DNA from: Thermoplasmatales archaeon UBA447
GTDB lineage: Archaea; Thermoplasmatota; Thermoplasmata; Thermoplasmatales; Thermoplasmataceae
Reading direction: 5' to 3'
Assembly (NCBI GenBank): GCA_002503205.1
Contig: DARE01000045.1
Location: 1 to 64,000, forward strand
Length of the DNA: 64,000 nucleotides
The translations under genes and the position numbers were made by a program. This document shows, one piece after another, positions 17,915-27,021 of the stretch (its first letter is position 1; every line of letters begins with the position of its first letter). The notes beneath the pieces are model-generated. The model was not told the DNA's origin. It did not search any database and worked only from the letters and a program-made list of their open reading frames with translations.

Positions 17915-18262
17915 TCAGATAAATTTCCTTGCACGGATAAGGTTTAACTTGATGTGGCCAAGTATGCCATGTATCTCCTTCCCCATTGACACCAGTTCAC
18001 CTTTTCCCTCAAAGACCTCAACAGTCAACCCTATGTGGAAAAGCAGGGTGGCAACATGCCTCAGGGTTGATAGCTTCTTCAACCCATGTGGTGCCTTTCC
18101 AGAAAGATGTTTAACATAGTCCGTATCCTTGAGGTTAACAGTAACAGTTTTGCCGGAGAAGTCCACCCTTGCGATGTCACTCCTGTTAAGCTTTATATTT
18201 ACGGTACCTTGAATCGGGGGTAAGGCCATTTCCAATTTTCCCTTACTTGGATGTTCGGTCAT
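17915..18262 (-). CDS. conserved-looking small protein, unknown function
   Basis: I do not recognise this 115-residue protein. It has an N-terminal beta-rich half (repeated VNIKLN, TVTVNL strands), a middle helical part (GLKKLSTLRHVATLLFHIG) and a positive C-terminus (NLIRARKFI). The inner ATG at 18262 is chosen; the reading frame is open back to 18295, but 18262 gives an overlap with the stop of the tiny upstream gene, the usual arrangement in translationally coupled pairs. Confidence 0.6.
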   Translation of the reverse strand: MTEHPSKGKLEMALPPIQGTVNIKLNRSDIARVDFSGKTVTVNLKDTDYVKHLSGKAPHGLKKLSTLRHVATLLFHIGLTVEVFEGKGELVSMGKEIHGILGHIKLNLIRARKFI

Positions 18263-18419
18263 GTATCGGTCTTGCTGTGACGCTGACTGTTCCATTCACA
18301 ACTACAGAGGCGTTCATTCCAGGCATCTTTATGCTCAAGTCTGAGAATACGAATTCTGCTGTGCTCTTTGTCCCTTCTATTACTTTCACAAAACTTTCGA
18401 CAATTGATTCCTCGTCCAT
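18243..18419 (-). CDS. 58-residue protein, translationally coupled to the next gene
   Basis: A short open frame encodes 58 residues (MDEESIVESF at the start, ARPIHDRTSK at the end) with a beta-rich middle. It has a TATA-like GTTTAAATAG about 20-30 bases before the ATG at 18419 and its stop overlaps the start of the 115-residue gene by 20 bases in another frame. Promoter placement and overlap support it as a real gene. Function unknown. Confidence 0.55.
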   Translation of the reverse strand: MDEESIVESFVKVIEGTKSTAEFVFSDLSIKMPGMNASVVVNGTVSVTARPIHDRTSK

Positions 18420-18477
18420 ATATAATCAGTTGATGAAACTATTTAAACAATTCTAAACTTAGCCTGAATTCGCCATT

Positions 18478-19224
18478 TTAGATGAAATTGACCAGCATAC
18501 CGGCAATAAAACCAGAGAAAAGAGACACATAGATGAACTGGCGCATTCTTCTTCCAGATCCTGATAAGATTACTCGGAGCATTGGGAGAATAACATATAT
18601 GATGGCGCCAATGGCAAGACCATCGAAAAGTAGATCAAGGGATGGTGAATTGAAATAGTATCCGACACCTCCACCCACTATGGTCGGTATTCCGCCTATA
18701 AGAAAGAAGAAAGGGACAAGCCTCCTACCTGAAGATGTACTGCCCATGAATGGAGACCCTATTGGAAATCCTTCTGTTATGTTCTGAAGTATGAACCCTG
18801 CAAAAACTACAAGTGCCACTCCAGTGAGGCCAATGCTGAAGGCCTGTGAGCCAAATACCATCCCCTCTGTAAGATTTTGCAGCCCTATTCCTATTGAAAT
18901 GAGAAGAGAGAGATGCATGGCCCTGATCTCGCCAGAAGACCTGAATTCAAATGCAAACAGGAGAAAGAACCCTGCTGCAACTGAAAACACAAATATCACA
19001 TCATAGGACAGATCTGTGCCATATCCTAAAAATGAACTGTTATACAGAGTGGAAGAAGCGGTCTGGAAAATGTCCGCTATGAGAAAAATAAGAATTCCTG
19101 CTGCGAATGCAGTCAGAAGGGATGAACTTTCCTTTGTTATGGACCTTGACATTACCAAGGGATATGAAATAAGAATTGATAGCCCCATTATTGCAGACAG
19201 AAGCAGTACAGGTCCAATTTCCAC
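18478..19224 (-). CDS. ZIP-family metal transporter
   Basis: This 248-residue membrane protein has about eight hydrophobic segments and the two metal-site motifs of ZIP transporters in altered form: QNLTEG at residues 116-121 and QNITEG at 147-152, where the usual first residue in many members is His. Asn and Glu of each motif remain. It probably moves zinc, iron or manganese across the membrane. The His-rich loop of many ZIPs is absent. It is a single gene. Confidence 0.82.
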   Translation of the reverse strand: MEIGPVLLLSAIMGLSILISYPLVMSRSITKESSSLLTAFAAGILIFLIADIFQTASSTLYNSSFLGYGTDLSYDVIFVFSVAAGFFLLFAFEFRSSGEIRAMHLSLLISIGIGLQNLTEGMVFGSQAFSIGLTGVALVVFAGFILQNITEGFPIGSPFMGSTSSGRRLVPFFFLIGGIPTIVGGGVGYYFNSPSLDLLFDGLAIGAIIYVILPMLRVILSGSGRRMRQFIYVSLFSGFIAGMLVNFI

Positions 19225-19287
19225 TTATAGAAATTAGGTAGACCTAATTAAATGTTTGTAAAAAACCAATTTGTAAAGATTCCTGTC

Positions 19288-22248
19288 CTATTTTCTGGAT
19301 ATGAAGACAACAGCAATTATTGCTATCAGGGCCAGAGCTGCAAGAACGTATGCTAGCTCCAGTTTCCCACTCAGAACCTGCTCCCTGGTAAAGTATACAT
19401 GAATACTGACATTGCTCCCGTTAACAACGAAAGTTCCAGTATACGTTGGGCTATATCCCAGAACCTTGTAAACGGAGAAATTGTATGTCCCATTTGGAAA
19501 TTCAAGCAACAGGCTCGACTGATTTGTGGAATAGAGATATTCACCCTGGGCAATGCTCCAGTTGGTTCCATCAGGAAGCCCTGACTCAGTTATGTTTACT
19601 GAATAACCATATGTGAATTTAACATTGAATGTCTTGTTAACTCCTGCAGTATTCATGTTTAGGAGGAGGAATGAAGGGACATAGTTCTTTGAGTAGTTTA
19701 ACTGGAAGCTGTATTCTCCACCAAGAGAGATGAAGTCTATTGTTGTATTGTTAGAATACAGTGTAGTAGTCCGATTTGAAACTGACCATTCCTGCCCTGA
19801 CGGAAGGCCTGATTCCACGAATTTTATGGAAAAAGTCCCAAGCGTAAAGTTTACCTCTCTCTGAACTGGGGACCCTGAAACTGTCAGGGAGGACCTTTTT
19901 GCCACATAGTTTCCATCTGCTGCTATTGCCCTGTAGTTATATACGCCATCAGGGATAACTGCATAAGCAACACCACCAGAATCTGTATCTGTAAATGTTG
20001 TCTCGAACTTCAGGACACTGTTGTTCAGATAAACTGTAAAGCTGTCAATACCTCCTGTCAAGGGGTTAACATGCGGAAGCCCGGAAGATGTGAATTGAAC
20101 TCTAAATCCAGCAACAAAGACCACATTTATTGTAACATTTTTGTTTTTGATCAGCCGATACCCATACTGTGGATCTGGGGAATAGTTTCCGGAATAGCCT
20201 ATGAAATAGCTCTGGTTTCCGTTTGTGAGATTGAACTCTATCGATGAGCCAATACTGCTCCTTGTGACTCCCCCAACTGTTACATTCCATTCCTGCCCTG
20301 ACGGGAGACCTGTTTCGTTGAAATAGAGGTGGTATGTTTTGAAGACAGAATCCTGGGCGAATGCATAGGCATTTATGCTTCCCATGCCTGCGACAAGGCT
20401 GTAGCCATGACCAGCGCTGTAAAGGGCGTTCGAGCCATATATTATGTTGTAAAACGGATTAGGGTTGTTCAGTAGAGATCTGTTTGATGAGTTGGTGTAC
20501 TCATCGTTGCCTATCTTGTATATTGTAGGATCAAGGAACCCCAAATCCTTTTTCCCATGGTTCTGCAAGTACTCGTTTATTGTTGCAACTATTCCAGCAG
20601 CCACCGGTGATGACACACTGGTCCCAGCAAGAATGAAAAGGCCACTTTTTCCAGTTGAGTTTGTCAGATATACAAGTGTATTATTTCCTACATCAGCAAT
20701 ATCCGGAACGCCGCGCCCGGCCCCCTGAATCAGATTGTTTGCGATTGAGTCATTCTGCCACACAGGCTCTGTGTAATAATCGCTGATCCCGCTGGAAGTG
20801 CCTATCGGATTTCCTCCAGTATACGATGGGGTTTCATACCACACCGTTTGATTTTCTATCTGCTCATTATTTTGGTTAATTATGAGTGTGGTTCCGCCCA
20901 CAGCAGTAATTCCGTAATCGTTATAGGCAAGGCTTGAAGGGAACTGCACAAATGTTCCTGGATATGGGTTGGAACTGGAGACGAATTTGGGGCTGTTTGC
21001 ATTATCGCCTGAGTCTCCACTGCTTGCAAGAACTGTTATGCCTCTTGCCTGAGCCTCCTGCAATATACCGTTCCAGGTGGAATTGACATAGTCAGATGTT
21101 CCAAATGACATTGACACTACAGAAACATTTCCAAGGCCAGATGAACTCGTGTTGGATATAACAGTATTAAGGGCATCGGCAATCTCCGCAAGGCTGCTAG
21201 TTTTGCTGTAAACATTGTATACATGGGCACCTGGAGCCAGGCTGCCTGCCATTTCCAGATCAAGTGTATTCTCCGTTACTGCTCCTGATGTATCCTTGCT
21301 TGCCGAACTTGATGGCGAAGGGGCGCCGTCCACTGGAATTGGAGTTATTACCGGCTTTGGCTCAAAAGAGGGAAATGAGGTGGAGTTATTGAAATATTTC
21401 TGTAAATCAGATGGATCGTAGGGGCCAACATAATGAGTGCCTGATGATGTATTGTATGATCCAGTCCATAGTATAGTTGCTATGCTTACATTTGAGTCAT
21501 ATGACGAGGTAAACAGGCCGGTCTCATTATATGCCACCTGATAATCTGAACCGTAGCTGTATTCCACACCAGTCTTACTAAGTATGGGGGAGGGAAAGGA
21601 ACTGCCGGTTACACCATATGATGATGAACCCAGCATATTAAGAGTCAGGGGTGCATCAACTGCAACAGAAGCAGAGGTCAGACCAGTTACTCCTGTGATG
21701 TTTTCTGCGGCCCATTCAGGTATTTCCGGATTCCTATCAGGCCCGAAGGATGAAGTGCCATTGAGAGACATTATTCCTGTGTTGAAAGCAGCCGAAAAAT
21801 CTTTAGATGAACCGCTCATAGATAAGATCAGCCTGTTGGGGAACTTTGTGAAATTGGTGACCCCATAGCTTTTGAAATAATTGACCAGGCCCTGATAATA
21901 GGATTCACTGGGCGCATAAAGCCTGTCGAATGTACTGGCAGATATATAATGATGATACTGTATACTGGATGGATTTGAGAGGTTTGAGAGAAAAGAGGAG
22001 AGCTGGGACTCATTAGCAGGGGAAAGGGAGACTGAAACCTCCATGTTGAATGATTTTGCAGATCCGTTATTCAGTATGTTTCCAGAGAACGGAACTGGTG
22101 CAAGGCGTACATCAAGCTGGTGAATGGGTGAGGCAGATATGCGGTCTCCGGAATCGTGAGGATTATATGAAACAGCAATTGATGCTGAGGAAGCAACAAA
22201 TGAAATAACAAGGATCAGGGATAACATTGCCCTGAATTTTTTTGACAT
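19288..22248 (-). CDS. secreted S53 family peptidase (sedolisin) with C-terminal repeats and membrane anchor
   Basis: This 986-residue protein is an acid-active serine-carboxyl endopeptidase. It has a signal peptide (to about residue 27), an activation propeptide (about 45-200), and the S53 catalytic domain (about 220-620) with Glu326 and Asp330 (ENTLD), oxyanion Asp412 (SSGDSG) and nucleophile Ser544 (GTSVSSP). The C-terminal third holds several beta domains, three with the repeated ETGLPSGQEW/ESGLPSGQEW/ESGLPDGTNW opening, and a final membrane segment followed by SRK. It would act on the outer face of the cell at low pH to digest proteins. Codons at the repeats also show direct DNA repeats. 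Confidence 0.92.
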   Translation of the reverse strand: MSKKFRAMLSLILVISFVASSASIAVSYNPHDSGDRISASPIHQLDVRLAPVPFSGNILNNGSAKSFNMEVSVSLSPANESQLSSFLSNLSNPSSIQYHHYISASTFDRLYAPSESYYQGLVNYFKSYGVTNFTKFPNRLILSMSGSSKDFSAAFNTGIMSLNGTSSFGPDRNPEIPEWAAENITGVTGLTSASVAVDAPLTLNMLGSSSYGVTGSSFPSPILSKTGVEYSYGSDYQVAYNETGLFTSSYDSNVSIATILWTGSYNTSSGTHYVGPYDPSDLQKYFNNSTSFPSFEPKPVITPIPVDGAPSPSSSASKDTSGAVTENTLDLEMAGSLAPGAHVYNVYSKTSSLAEIADALNTVISNTSSSGLGNVSVVSMSFGTSDYVNSTWNGILQEAQARGITVLASSGDSGDNANSPKFVSSSNPYPGTFVQFPSSLAYNDYGITAVGGTTLIINQNNEQIENQTVWYETPSYTGGNPIGTSSGISDYYTEPVWQNDSIANNLIQGAGRGVPDIADVGNNTLVYLTNSTGKSGLFILAGTSVSSPVAAGIVATINEYLQNHGKKDLGFLDPTIYKIGNDEYTNSSNRSLLNNPNPFYNIIYGSNALYSAGHGYSLVAGMGSINAYAFAQDSVFKTYHLYFNETGLPSGQEWNVTVGGVTRSSIGSSIEFNLTNGNQSYFIGYSGNYSPDPQYGYRLIKNKNVTINVVFVAGFRVQFTSSGLPHVNPLTGGIDSFTVYLNNSVLKFETTFTDTDSGGVAYAVIPDGVYNYRAIAADGNYVAKRSSLTVSGSPVQREVNFTLGTFSIKFVESGLPSGQEWSVSNRTTTLYSNNTTIDFISLGGEYSFQLNYSKNYVPSFLLLNMNTAGVNKTFNVKFTYGYSVNITESGLPDGTNWSIAQGEYLYSTNQSSLLLEFPNGTYNFSVYKVLGYSPTYTGTFVVNGSNVSIHVYFTREQVLSGKLELAYVLAALALIAIIAVVFISRK

Positions 22249-22288
22249 CTCTAATTGGAAGTAAGACCTACTATGAAAATATTGCCCA

Positions 22289-23827
22289 TCATGTATTTAC
22301 TCGATCGCTGTTCTCAATGAGGAGATTCCTTAGAACCTGACCGGAAATGCTCCGTGGTATGTCATGTTTCCATATTATTTCAGAAGGGAGATTGTGCTGG
22401 CTTAGTTTCCCATTAAGATATGAAATGACTCTTTTTTCATCTGCCCTTCTATCATCCTTTACACAGTAAAACACAATTTTTCTGATTCCGGGAGTAATCT
22501 CCTTGAAATCAGCAACAAATTCTAAAACGCCAGGTATGGTTCCTGCGCTCTTTTCTATGAAACATCTGCTTGTGTGCCTGCCGATAATAATAGCAATATC
22601 TCTTTCCACTTTTATATCTCCGATAGATCCATCTGTGTCAATGCTCGCCTTGATTCCGAATTCACCGCTCATTATGGATTCCTCATTATTGCCCGTTACC
22701 GTAGGCCCTTTCTCGCCCTCAGGATTGCTATCGACACCTGATTCACTTTCCACCTTTGTCTCACCCTTGTCTAAGGGGAGAAGCCTTCCCAAAGAATCAC
22801 TGGAGAGTTCCATACAATGCGTCATGCCCATAAGTTCTGGAATCCCAAAGAAATAGAATATTCGGAAATTATTCCTGCTTGCGATATTGGAAAATAGGCT
22901 GGAGTTAAATTCCAGGCCTGTAGAAATTATGCCCCTGATCCTATCCCTGTTTGGATATTCAATCTCTTTTAACTTCGAGATTATTTCCGGAAACAGAGTT
23001 ATGAAGTTAGCGTTGTATGTGTCGGCAATCTTAAAAATCCTTATGCCAGGATCCGGACTAGATGGAAATATAGAGTAACCTGTGCTCATAACTGGCATCA
23101 GGACTGAAAGAATGAATCCCTCCGGGGAAGCTGGAGGGATGCATGAGGCATTGCGAAAAACAGAGCCAGTTCCAGTGATCCTGCCAAGTGCAGTTAATGC
23201 CCTCTCACATAAGGCACCGCCATTGAAATCTATGACATTGGGCTCACCGCTTATCCCATATGACAGGAAACCTATCGCCTCCTTTCCCTGAATCTTCCCA
23301 TGGTCCTTTTCCCTTGGTTTTTCAAGAATTATATCTATGAGTCTTGAGACAAATCCTGGAGGCTGGTTATTATGATGCCCATCTGTCTGAATGCCCTTTA
23401 TGAAATTCATCAGGTCTCCTATCCTTGCTGTGATTACTTTCTCCCCTCGTTCGGGAATAATGTCGGAATCGGATTTTATTATCAGCCAGTCGTTTCTCTG
23501 ATCTGTGGATATAGAATGGTATTCACTGTTCTTCAATGAACCAAAGTTGACCGGAATTGCCCCGGACTTCAATGCACCTAGAAGGGAGATCAGGTACTGG
23601 GGAGACATTGGAAGAAGAATGCCTACCCTTGAACCAGGTTCGCATCCTCTGGAAACCAGAAATTCAGAAAGCGAGGATGACATCTGGTCTATGCTCCTGT
23701 AGGAAAAGTACCTTCCTTCGTAGACAAGAACCGGATAACTTGGCTTTCTGTTTGCAGCTTCCTGGAAAGCTTCCAGAAATGATGCCTGTTTTACCTTAGT
23801 GAATTCCGTTTCAGGGCTGTTTGGCAT
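22289..23827 (-). CDS. degenerate acyl-CoA synthetase-like (AMP-binding) protein
   Basis: This 512-residue protein has the overall shape of the ANL adenylating superfamily: an N-terminal part with YEGRYFSYRSIDQ and VGILLPMSPQYLISLLGALKSGAIPV, and a C-terminal lid domain. The catalytic motifs are damaged. The phosphate-binding loop, normally T-S-G-T-T-G, is YGISGEPN at residues 190-197; the YxTGD motif is not recognisable; and the lid's catalytic Lys is Gln497 (SISGQVLR). A low-complexity insert lies near residues 350-390. It is intact as a reading frame, so a non-catalytic role, or an unusual substrate, is more likely than a recent pseudogene. It lies 59 bases after nnr on the same strand. 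Confidence 0.75.
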   Translation of the reverse strand: MPNSPETEFTKVKQASFLEAFQEAANRKPSYPVLVYEGRYFSYRSIDQMSSSLSEFLVSRGCEPGSRVGILLPMSPQYLISLLGALKSGAIPVNFGSLKNSEYHSISTDQRNDWLIIKSDSDIIPERGEKVITARIGDLMNFIKGIQTDGHHNNQPPGFVSRLIDIILEKPREKDHGKIQGKEAIGFLSYGISGEPNVIDFNGGALCERALTALGRITGTGSVFRNASCIPPASPEGFILSVLMPVMSTGYSIFPSSPDPGIRIFKIADTYNANFITLFPEIISKLKEIEYPNRDRIRGIISTGLEFNSSLFSNIASRNNFRIFYFFGIPELMGMTHCMELSSDSLGRLLPLDKGETKVESESGVDSNPEGEKGPTVTGNNEESIMSGEFGIKASIDTDGSIGDIKVERDIAIIIGRHTSRCFIEKSAGTIPGVLEFVADFKEITPGIRKIVFYCVKDDRRADEKRVISYLNGKLSQHNLPSEIIWKHDIPRSISGQVLRNLLIENSDRVNT

Positions 23828-23886
23828 TATTCACCTGCCTTATCATTTAAGTAAAGTCATTTATTAATCTTCCCAATGTAAATGAA

Positions 23887-25266
23887 TTATGAATACTGGC
23901 TGTAATACCTGAGGACCTCTGGGATTCTGGATATCATGTCATTAATGTCATACCAGTAAGATTTCTCCTGGAAGCATAGGTCGGCTGATTTCTTATTTAT
24001 AAATGATGCCATGCATGCAGCTGCCAGAACGCTTCTTGATGAATTCAATAGAGAAGTAAGAATGCCTGCCAGCAGATCTCCTGTGCCACCCATAGTCATT
24101 CTTGGATTACCTCCTTCTGTTATCCTGTAGATCCTGCCATCAGAAATTATGTCCTTTTCACCCTTCAGTATAACCAGAAAACCAGTTTTTTCGCAGTATT
24201 CGAGGACATATTCTATGGTGGGTGCCCTTCCACTTATCCTGCTGAACTCTGTTGCATGAGGAGTCATGCATATTCTTGACATTGGAGCAGCCTCAAAAAT
24301 CTCTTCAGCCCTCGAGAGTGCGTCTGCATCCAGAACTATGAAACCAGTGTATCCTTTCAGGGCGGATATCTCACTTGAGAGATCATAGTCTCCGCAGCCA
24401 GAGCCGATTAGAATTGAATCGGAACGCTGCACCATCTCTGGGGTCAGATCCTTTGATATTCCTGTGATTATCTGGGGATCAAATCCAGAAATCACTGCTC
24501 TGTTCTCCTGAGAAGTGAAGACCTTGACTGTGTCGCTCCCGGATTTTACAGCGCCCATCGCAGCAATCACAGCGGAACCGTAGAACCTGTGTCCTGTGAT
24601 CATAAGGACCCTGCCATTCATACCCTTATGTGATGAGAGGTCAGGTTTTTTAAGATAGAGGAAATCACCTGGCCCGCTGTTTCTGAAAGCCCTGTCAGGT
24701 ATTCCTATATCTTTTATTATTATCCTGCCACTGTTGTTTTGGGTCATACCCTCTTTGATATCCGTAAATGTTACAGTGATCTCCGGGGAAATGCATATCT
24801 CACTACCGATACCGGAGGGGACATCTATGGAAACAAGATGCTTTGCAGAGGTGTTAACAGCCTGAATATACTGATCCATGGGCTTTCTTGGCTCTCCTGA
24901 AATTCCGGAGCCAAGAAGGGCGTCGATTACCACATCGTAATCGGAAATATTATCAGGAAATGATCTGAGCAATTTGCCCCTGTATTCCCTGAATGCCTTC
25001 TTTGCCTCCCTTGTTTTAATGGAGTTTTCATCTGATGCCAGAAATACACTTACTTCATTATCTCCAGAAAGAAGCCTGGCAGCAACAAGTCCGTCTCCTC
25101 CGTTATTTCCGGTACCACACAGCACAAGTATTTTCAATCCCCTGCCGAATAAATCTGAAACAGCATCTGCAACTGCCTCACCGGCATTTTTCATAAGTTC
25201 GTACAGATCACCATGGAGATACCTGTAGTTCAGGTCTATTCTCCGGGACTCCATGAAATTGAGCAT
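23887..25266 (-). CDS. nnr: bifunctional NAD(P)HX epimerase/dehydratase
   Basis: Nnr repairs hydrated NADH and NADPH. The 459-residue protein has an N-terminal YjeF-type epimerase domain (about 1-205; LCGTGNNGGDGLVAA is its signature) and a C-terminal ribokinase-like dehydratase domain (about 215-459; GGTGDLLAGILTSLL). HKGMNGRVLMITG marks the start of the second domain. Length fits bacterial and archaeal bifunctional Nnr. The start could also be the ATG at 25254. It follows the Ogg2 gene by 19 bases, joining it to a damage-repair operon with SOD. Confidence 0.92.
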   Translation of the reverse strand: MLNFMESRRIDLNYRYLHGDLYELMKNAGEAVADAVSDLFGRGLKILVLCGTGNNGGDGLVAARLLSGDNEVSVFLASDENSIKTREAKKAFREYRGKLLRSFPDNISDYDVVIDALLGSGISGEPRKPMDQYIQAVNTSAKHLVSIDVPSGIGSEICISPEITVTFTDIKEGMTQNNSGRIIIKDIGIPDRAFRNSGPGDFLYLKKPDLSSHKGMNGRVLMITGHRFYGSAVIAAMGAVKSGSDTVKVFTSQENRAVISGFDPQIITGISKDLTPEMVQRSDSILIGSGCGDYDLSSEISALKGYTGFIVLDADALSRAEEIFEAAPMSRICMTPHATEFSRISGRAPTIEYVLEYCEKTGFLVILKGEKDIISDGRIYRITEGGNPRMTMGGTGDLLAGILTSLLNSSRSVLAAACMASFINKKSADLCFQEKSYWYDINDMISRIPEVLRYYSQYS

Positions 25267-25285
25267 ACAGATAGCTAGATCAGAC

Positions 25286-25951
25286 TCATTTAATTATTTT
25301 ACCGGTAGCCATGTACCAGAGATAAAGATCCAGTTCACCGGGTTTCATGCCAAGTGAGTCAGAATAGGTTTTGAATATATTCTCCTTCTGTATGTACCTG
25401 AAGGCCGGTGTGACCTTCATGTCTATTGAAGGGTCCAGCTGATTCATTATTCTCACAATGTGCTTGTCAAGAATGGCAAGATCAAAAACACCGACATTCC
25501 TTAAAAAATGAGATGCCTCCTTGTAACTTATTCCATCCACATTCTTCACAAGAAATTCCCTTGCTTCCATTGGGTCTGTAGATCTTACAAGTCCGGGAAG
25601 TTCATCTATAAATGGGCGTGCTTTAACTATGAACCTTGATCTCACATTGTAGAAACGGTATTGAAGCTCATGGAGGCGATCTCTGAGCCTCTTCTCAGGA
25701 AGTTTGAGGAATCCTTCTATTCCGATCCCCATCTGAGTCCTTATCCCCATCTCCGCGGAAGTGTTTGCAGTAAGAATGCAGAAACATAACTCCCCGAAAA
25801 GAGTTTCTGCATCAGAAAAGCGCATACGCCTGAAATCCTCAAGCCGGGATTCCAGAACATCCCTTACTTCCGATTCCTGAATGGCCCTTAATTTCGAATA
25901 GAAAGAACTTTCTTTAAAAATATTCTGCCCCGAAACAGAAACTGGTTCCAT
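25286..25951 (-). CDS. ogg: archaeal 8-oxoguanine DNA glycosylase/AP lyase (Ogg2)
   Basis: This 221-residue protein is an Ogg2-type N-glycosylase/DNA lyase that removes 8-oxoguanine. The helix-hairpin-helix and active site read DGISYKEASHFLRN and LAILDKHIV: Lys144 is the Schiff-base nucleophile and Asp162 the general acid/base, 18 residues apart as in the Methanocaldococcus enzyme. Length is normal. It lies 22 bases after SOD on the same strand. Confidence 0.92.
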   Translation of the reverse strand: MEPVSVSGQNIFKESSFYSKLRAIQESEVRDVLESRLEDFRRMRFSDAETLFGELCFCILTANTSAEMGIRTQMGIGIEGFLKLPEKRLRDRLHELQYRFYNVRSRFIVKARPFIDELPGLVRSTDPMEAREFLVKNVDGISYKEASHFLRNVGVFDLAILDKHIVRIMNQLDPSIDMKVTPAFRYIQKENIFKTYSDSLGMKPGELDLYLWYMATGKIIK

Positions 25952-25973
25952 TCAGGGCACTCATATTGAAATA

Positions 25974-26588
25974 TTATTTGAATATTTCATACATTTTTTT
26001 GGCTTTCTCAAGCTTCTGGTCAACGTCAGACCACCTGACGTTCTTCATGAATGCGTCAAGATATGGGGCTCTCTTAGCACCATAATCAACATAATACGCA
26101 TGCTCATATACATCCAGAGCGAGAAGTACTATGCTGTTCCACATTGCGTTTGAATTGTGTGCATCGGCACCAACATTTCTGAGCTTCCCTGTATTCAGAT
26201 CGAAGACAAGAAGGCTCCATCCCCTGAAGGCAACGCCTGTGGCCTTGAAATCCTCAACCCATTTCTCATAGCTCCCGAAGTCCTTCTCCACCTGCTTTTT
26301 GAAGGACTCTGATGGCTGTCCATGTGATGCTGTAAGATTTCCGAAGTATGTCTCATGCAGAAGGGCACCATCGAAGTTGAAGGTCTCCTCTGACTTCAAT
26401 TCCCTGAGATCACTGTAGTTCTGGTTAGCTGCGGCTCTGTCGGCAGATCCCAGTTTTGACCATATTTCATTCAGCTTTTTGACGTATCCCTTGTAATGTG
26501 TTTCAAAGTGGTACTCTATCTGCTGATCTGATATTCCGTCAAGTCCCTTGGGTTTCAGTTCGTTTTTTTCTTTCCAGTTGTCTGCCAT
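25974..26588 (-). CDS. sod: superoxide dismutase, Fe/Mn family
   Basis: The enzyme turns superoxide into oxygen and peroxide. The 204-residue protein has the metal ligands His27, His78, Asp159 (LLALDVYEH) and His163. His144 stands where the second-sphere Gln/His residue is found, as in other archaeal iron-type enzymes; the metal cannot be decided with certainty. It has its own promoter-like GATTTTTAAGTC upstream and a GGTGA Shine-Dalgarno-like stretch a few bases before the ATG. It appears to be the first gene of the SOD-Ogg2-Nnr series. Confidence 0.95.
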   Translation of the reverse strand: MADNWKEKNELKPKGLDGISDQQIEYHFETHYKGYVKKLNEIWSKLGSADRAAANQNYSDLRELKSEETFNFDGALLHETYFGNLTASHGQPSESFKKQVEKDFGSYEKWVEDFKATGVAFRGWSLLVFDLNTGKLRNVGADAHNSNAMWNSIVLLALDVYEHAYYVDYGAKRAPYLDAFMKNVRWSDVDQKLEKAKKMYEIFK

Positions 26589-26673
26589 TATTTCACCGCT
26601 TCACCATTTCCTTAAGACTTAAAAATCTTATGAGAAATGTTTAAAAACATATTCCGCAGGCAAAAGGAAAATC

Positions 26674-26880
26674 TTACAATAAAAATTCGTCTATGGACCG
26701 TATCCCTTCCTTTGCGTCTGGATAAATTCTTGTTCGCGATGATCTTGCATTACTCAACCACTCATCAAGAGGTTCGTCATCAATTGATCTGGCCCTGTGA
26801 ATCTGGGAGGAGCATTCAGAGCAGTAAATCCCACTATAGATAAGATCCTGACAGATGATACAGTGATGCTTTGCTGCCAT
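26674..26880 (-). CDS. small zinc-ribbon protein
   Basis: This 68-residue protein starts MAAKHHCIICQ and has two C-x2-C pairs (Cys7, Cys10 and Cys20, Cys23) that would bind zinc, with a His downstream, then an acidic C-terminal half with no known domain. A TATA-like GAGTTTTAACATT lies about 25-35 bases before the start. No function can be named. Confidence 0.55.
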   Translation of the reverse strand: MAAKHHCIICQDLIYSGIYCSECSSQIHRARSIDDEPLDEWLSNARSSRTRIYPDAKEGIRSIDEFLL

Positions 26881-27021
26881 GATCGAGGTTAGGGCAGGAA
26901 TGTTAAAACTCTTTTGCTGCCCATTGTATGGATTTTGGTGGGTATATAAAGAAATGTCCTCTTTGCCGGATGATGCTTTTATATGCCACTGACAGTCCTT
27001 TAATTCACGTTATACACTATA

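Noticed and set aside
26637..26843. 68-codon plus-strand frame near the zinc-ribbon gene
   Set aside because: It is antisense to the better-supported cysteine-paired protein, with no promoter of its own.
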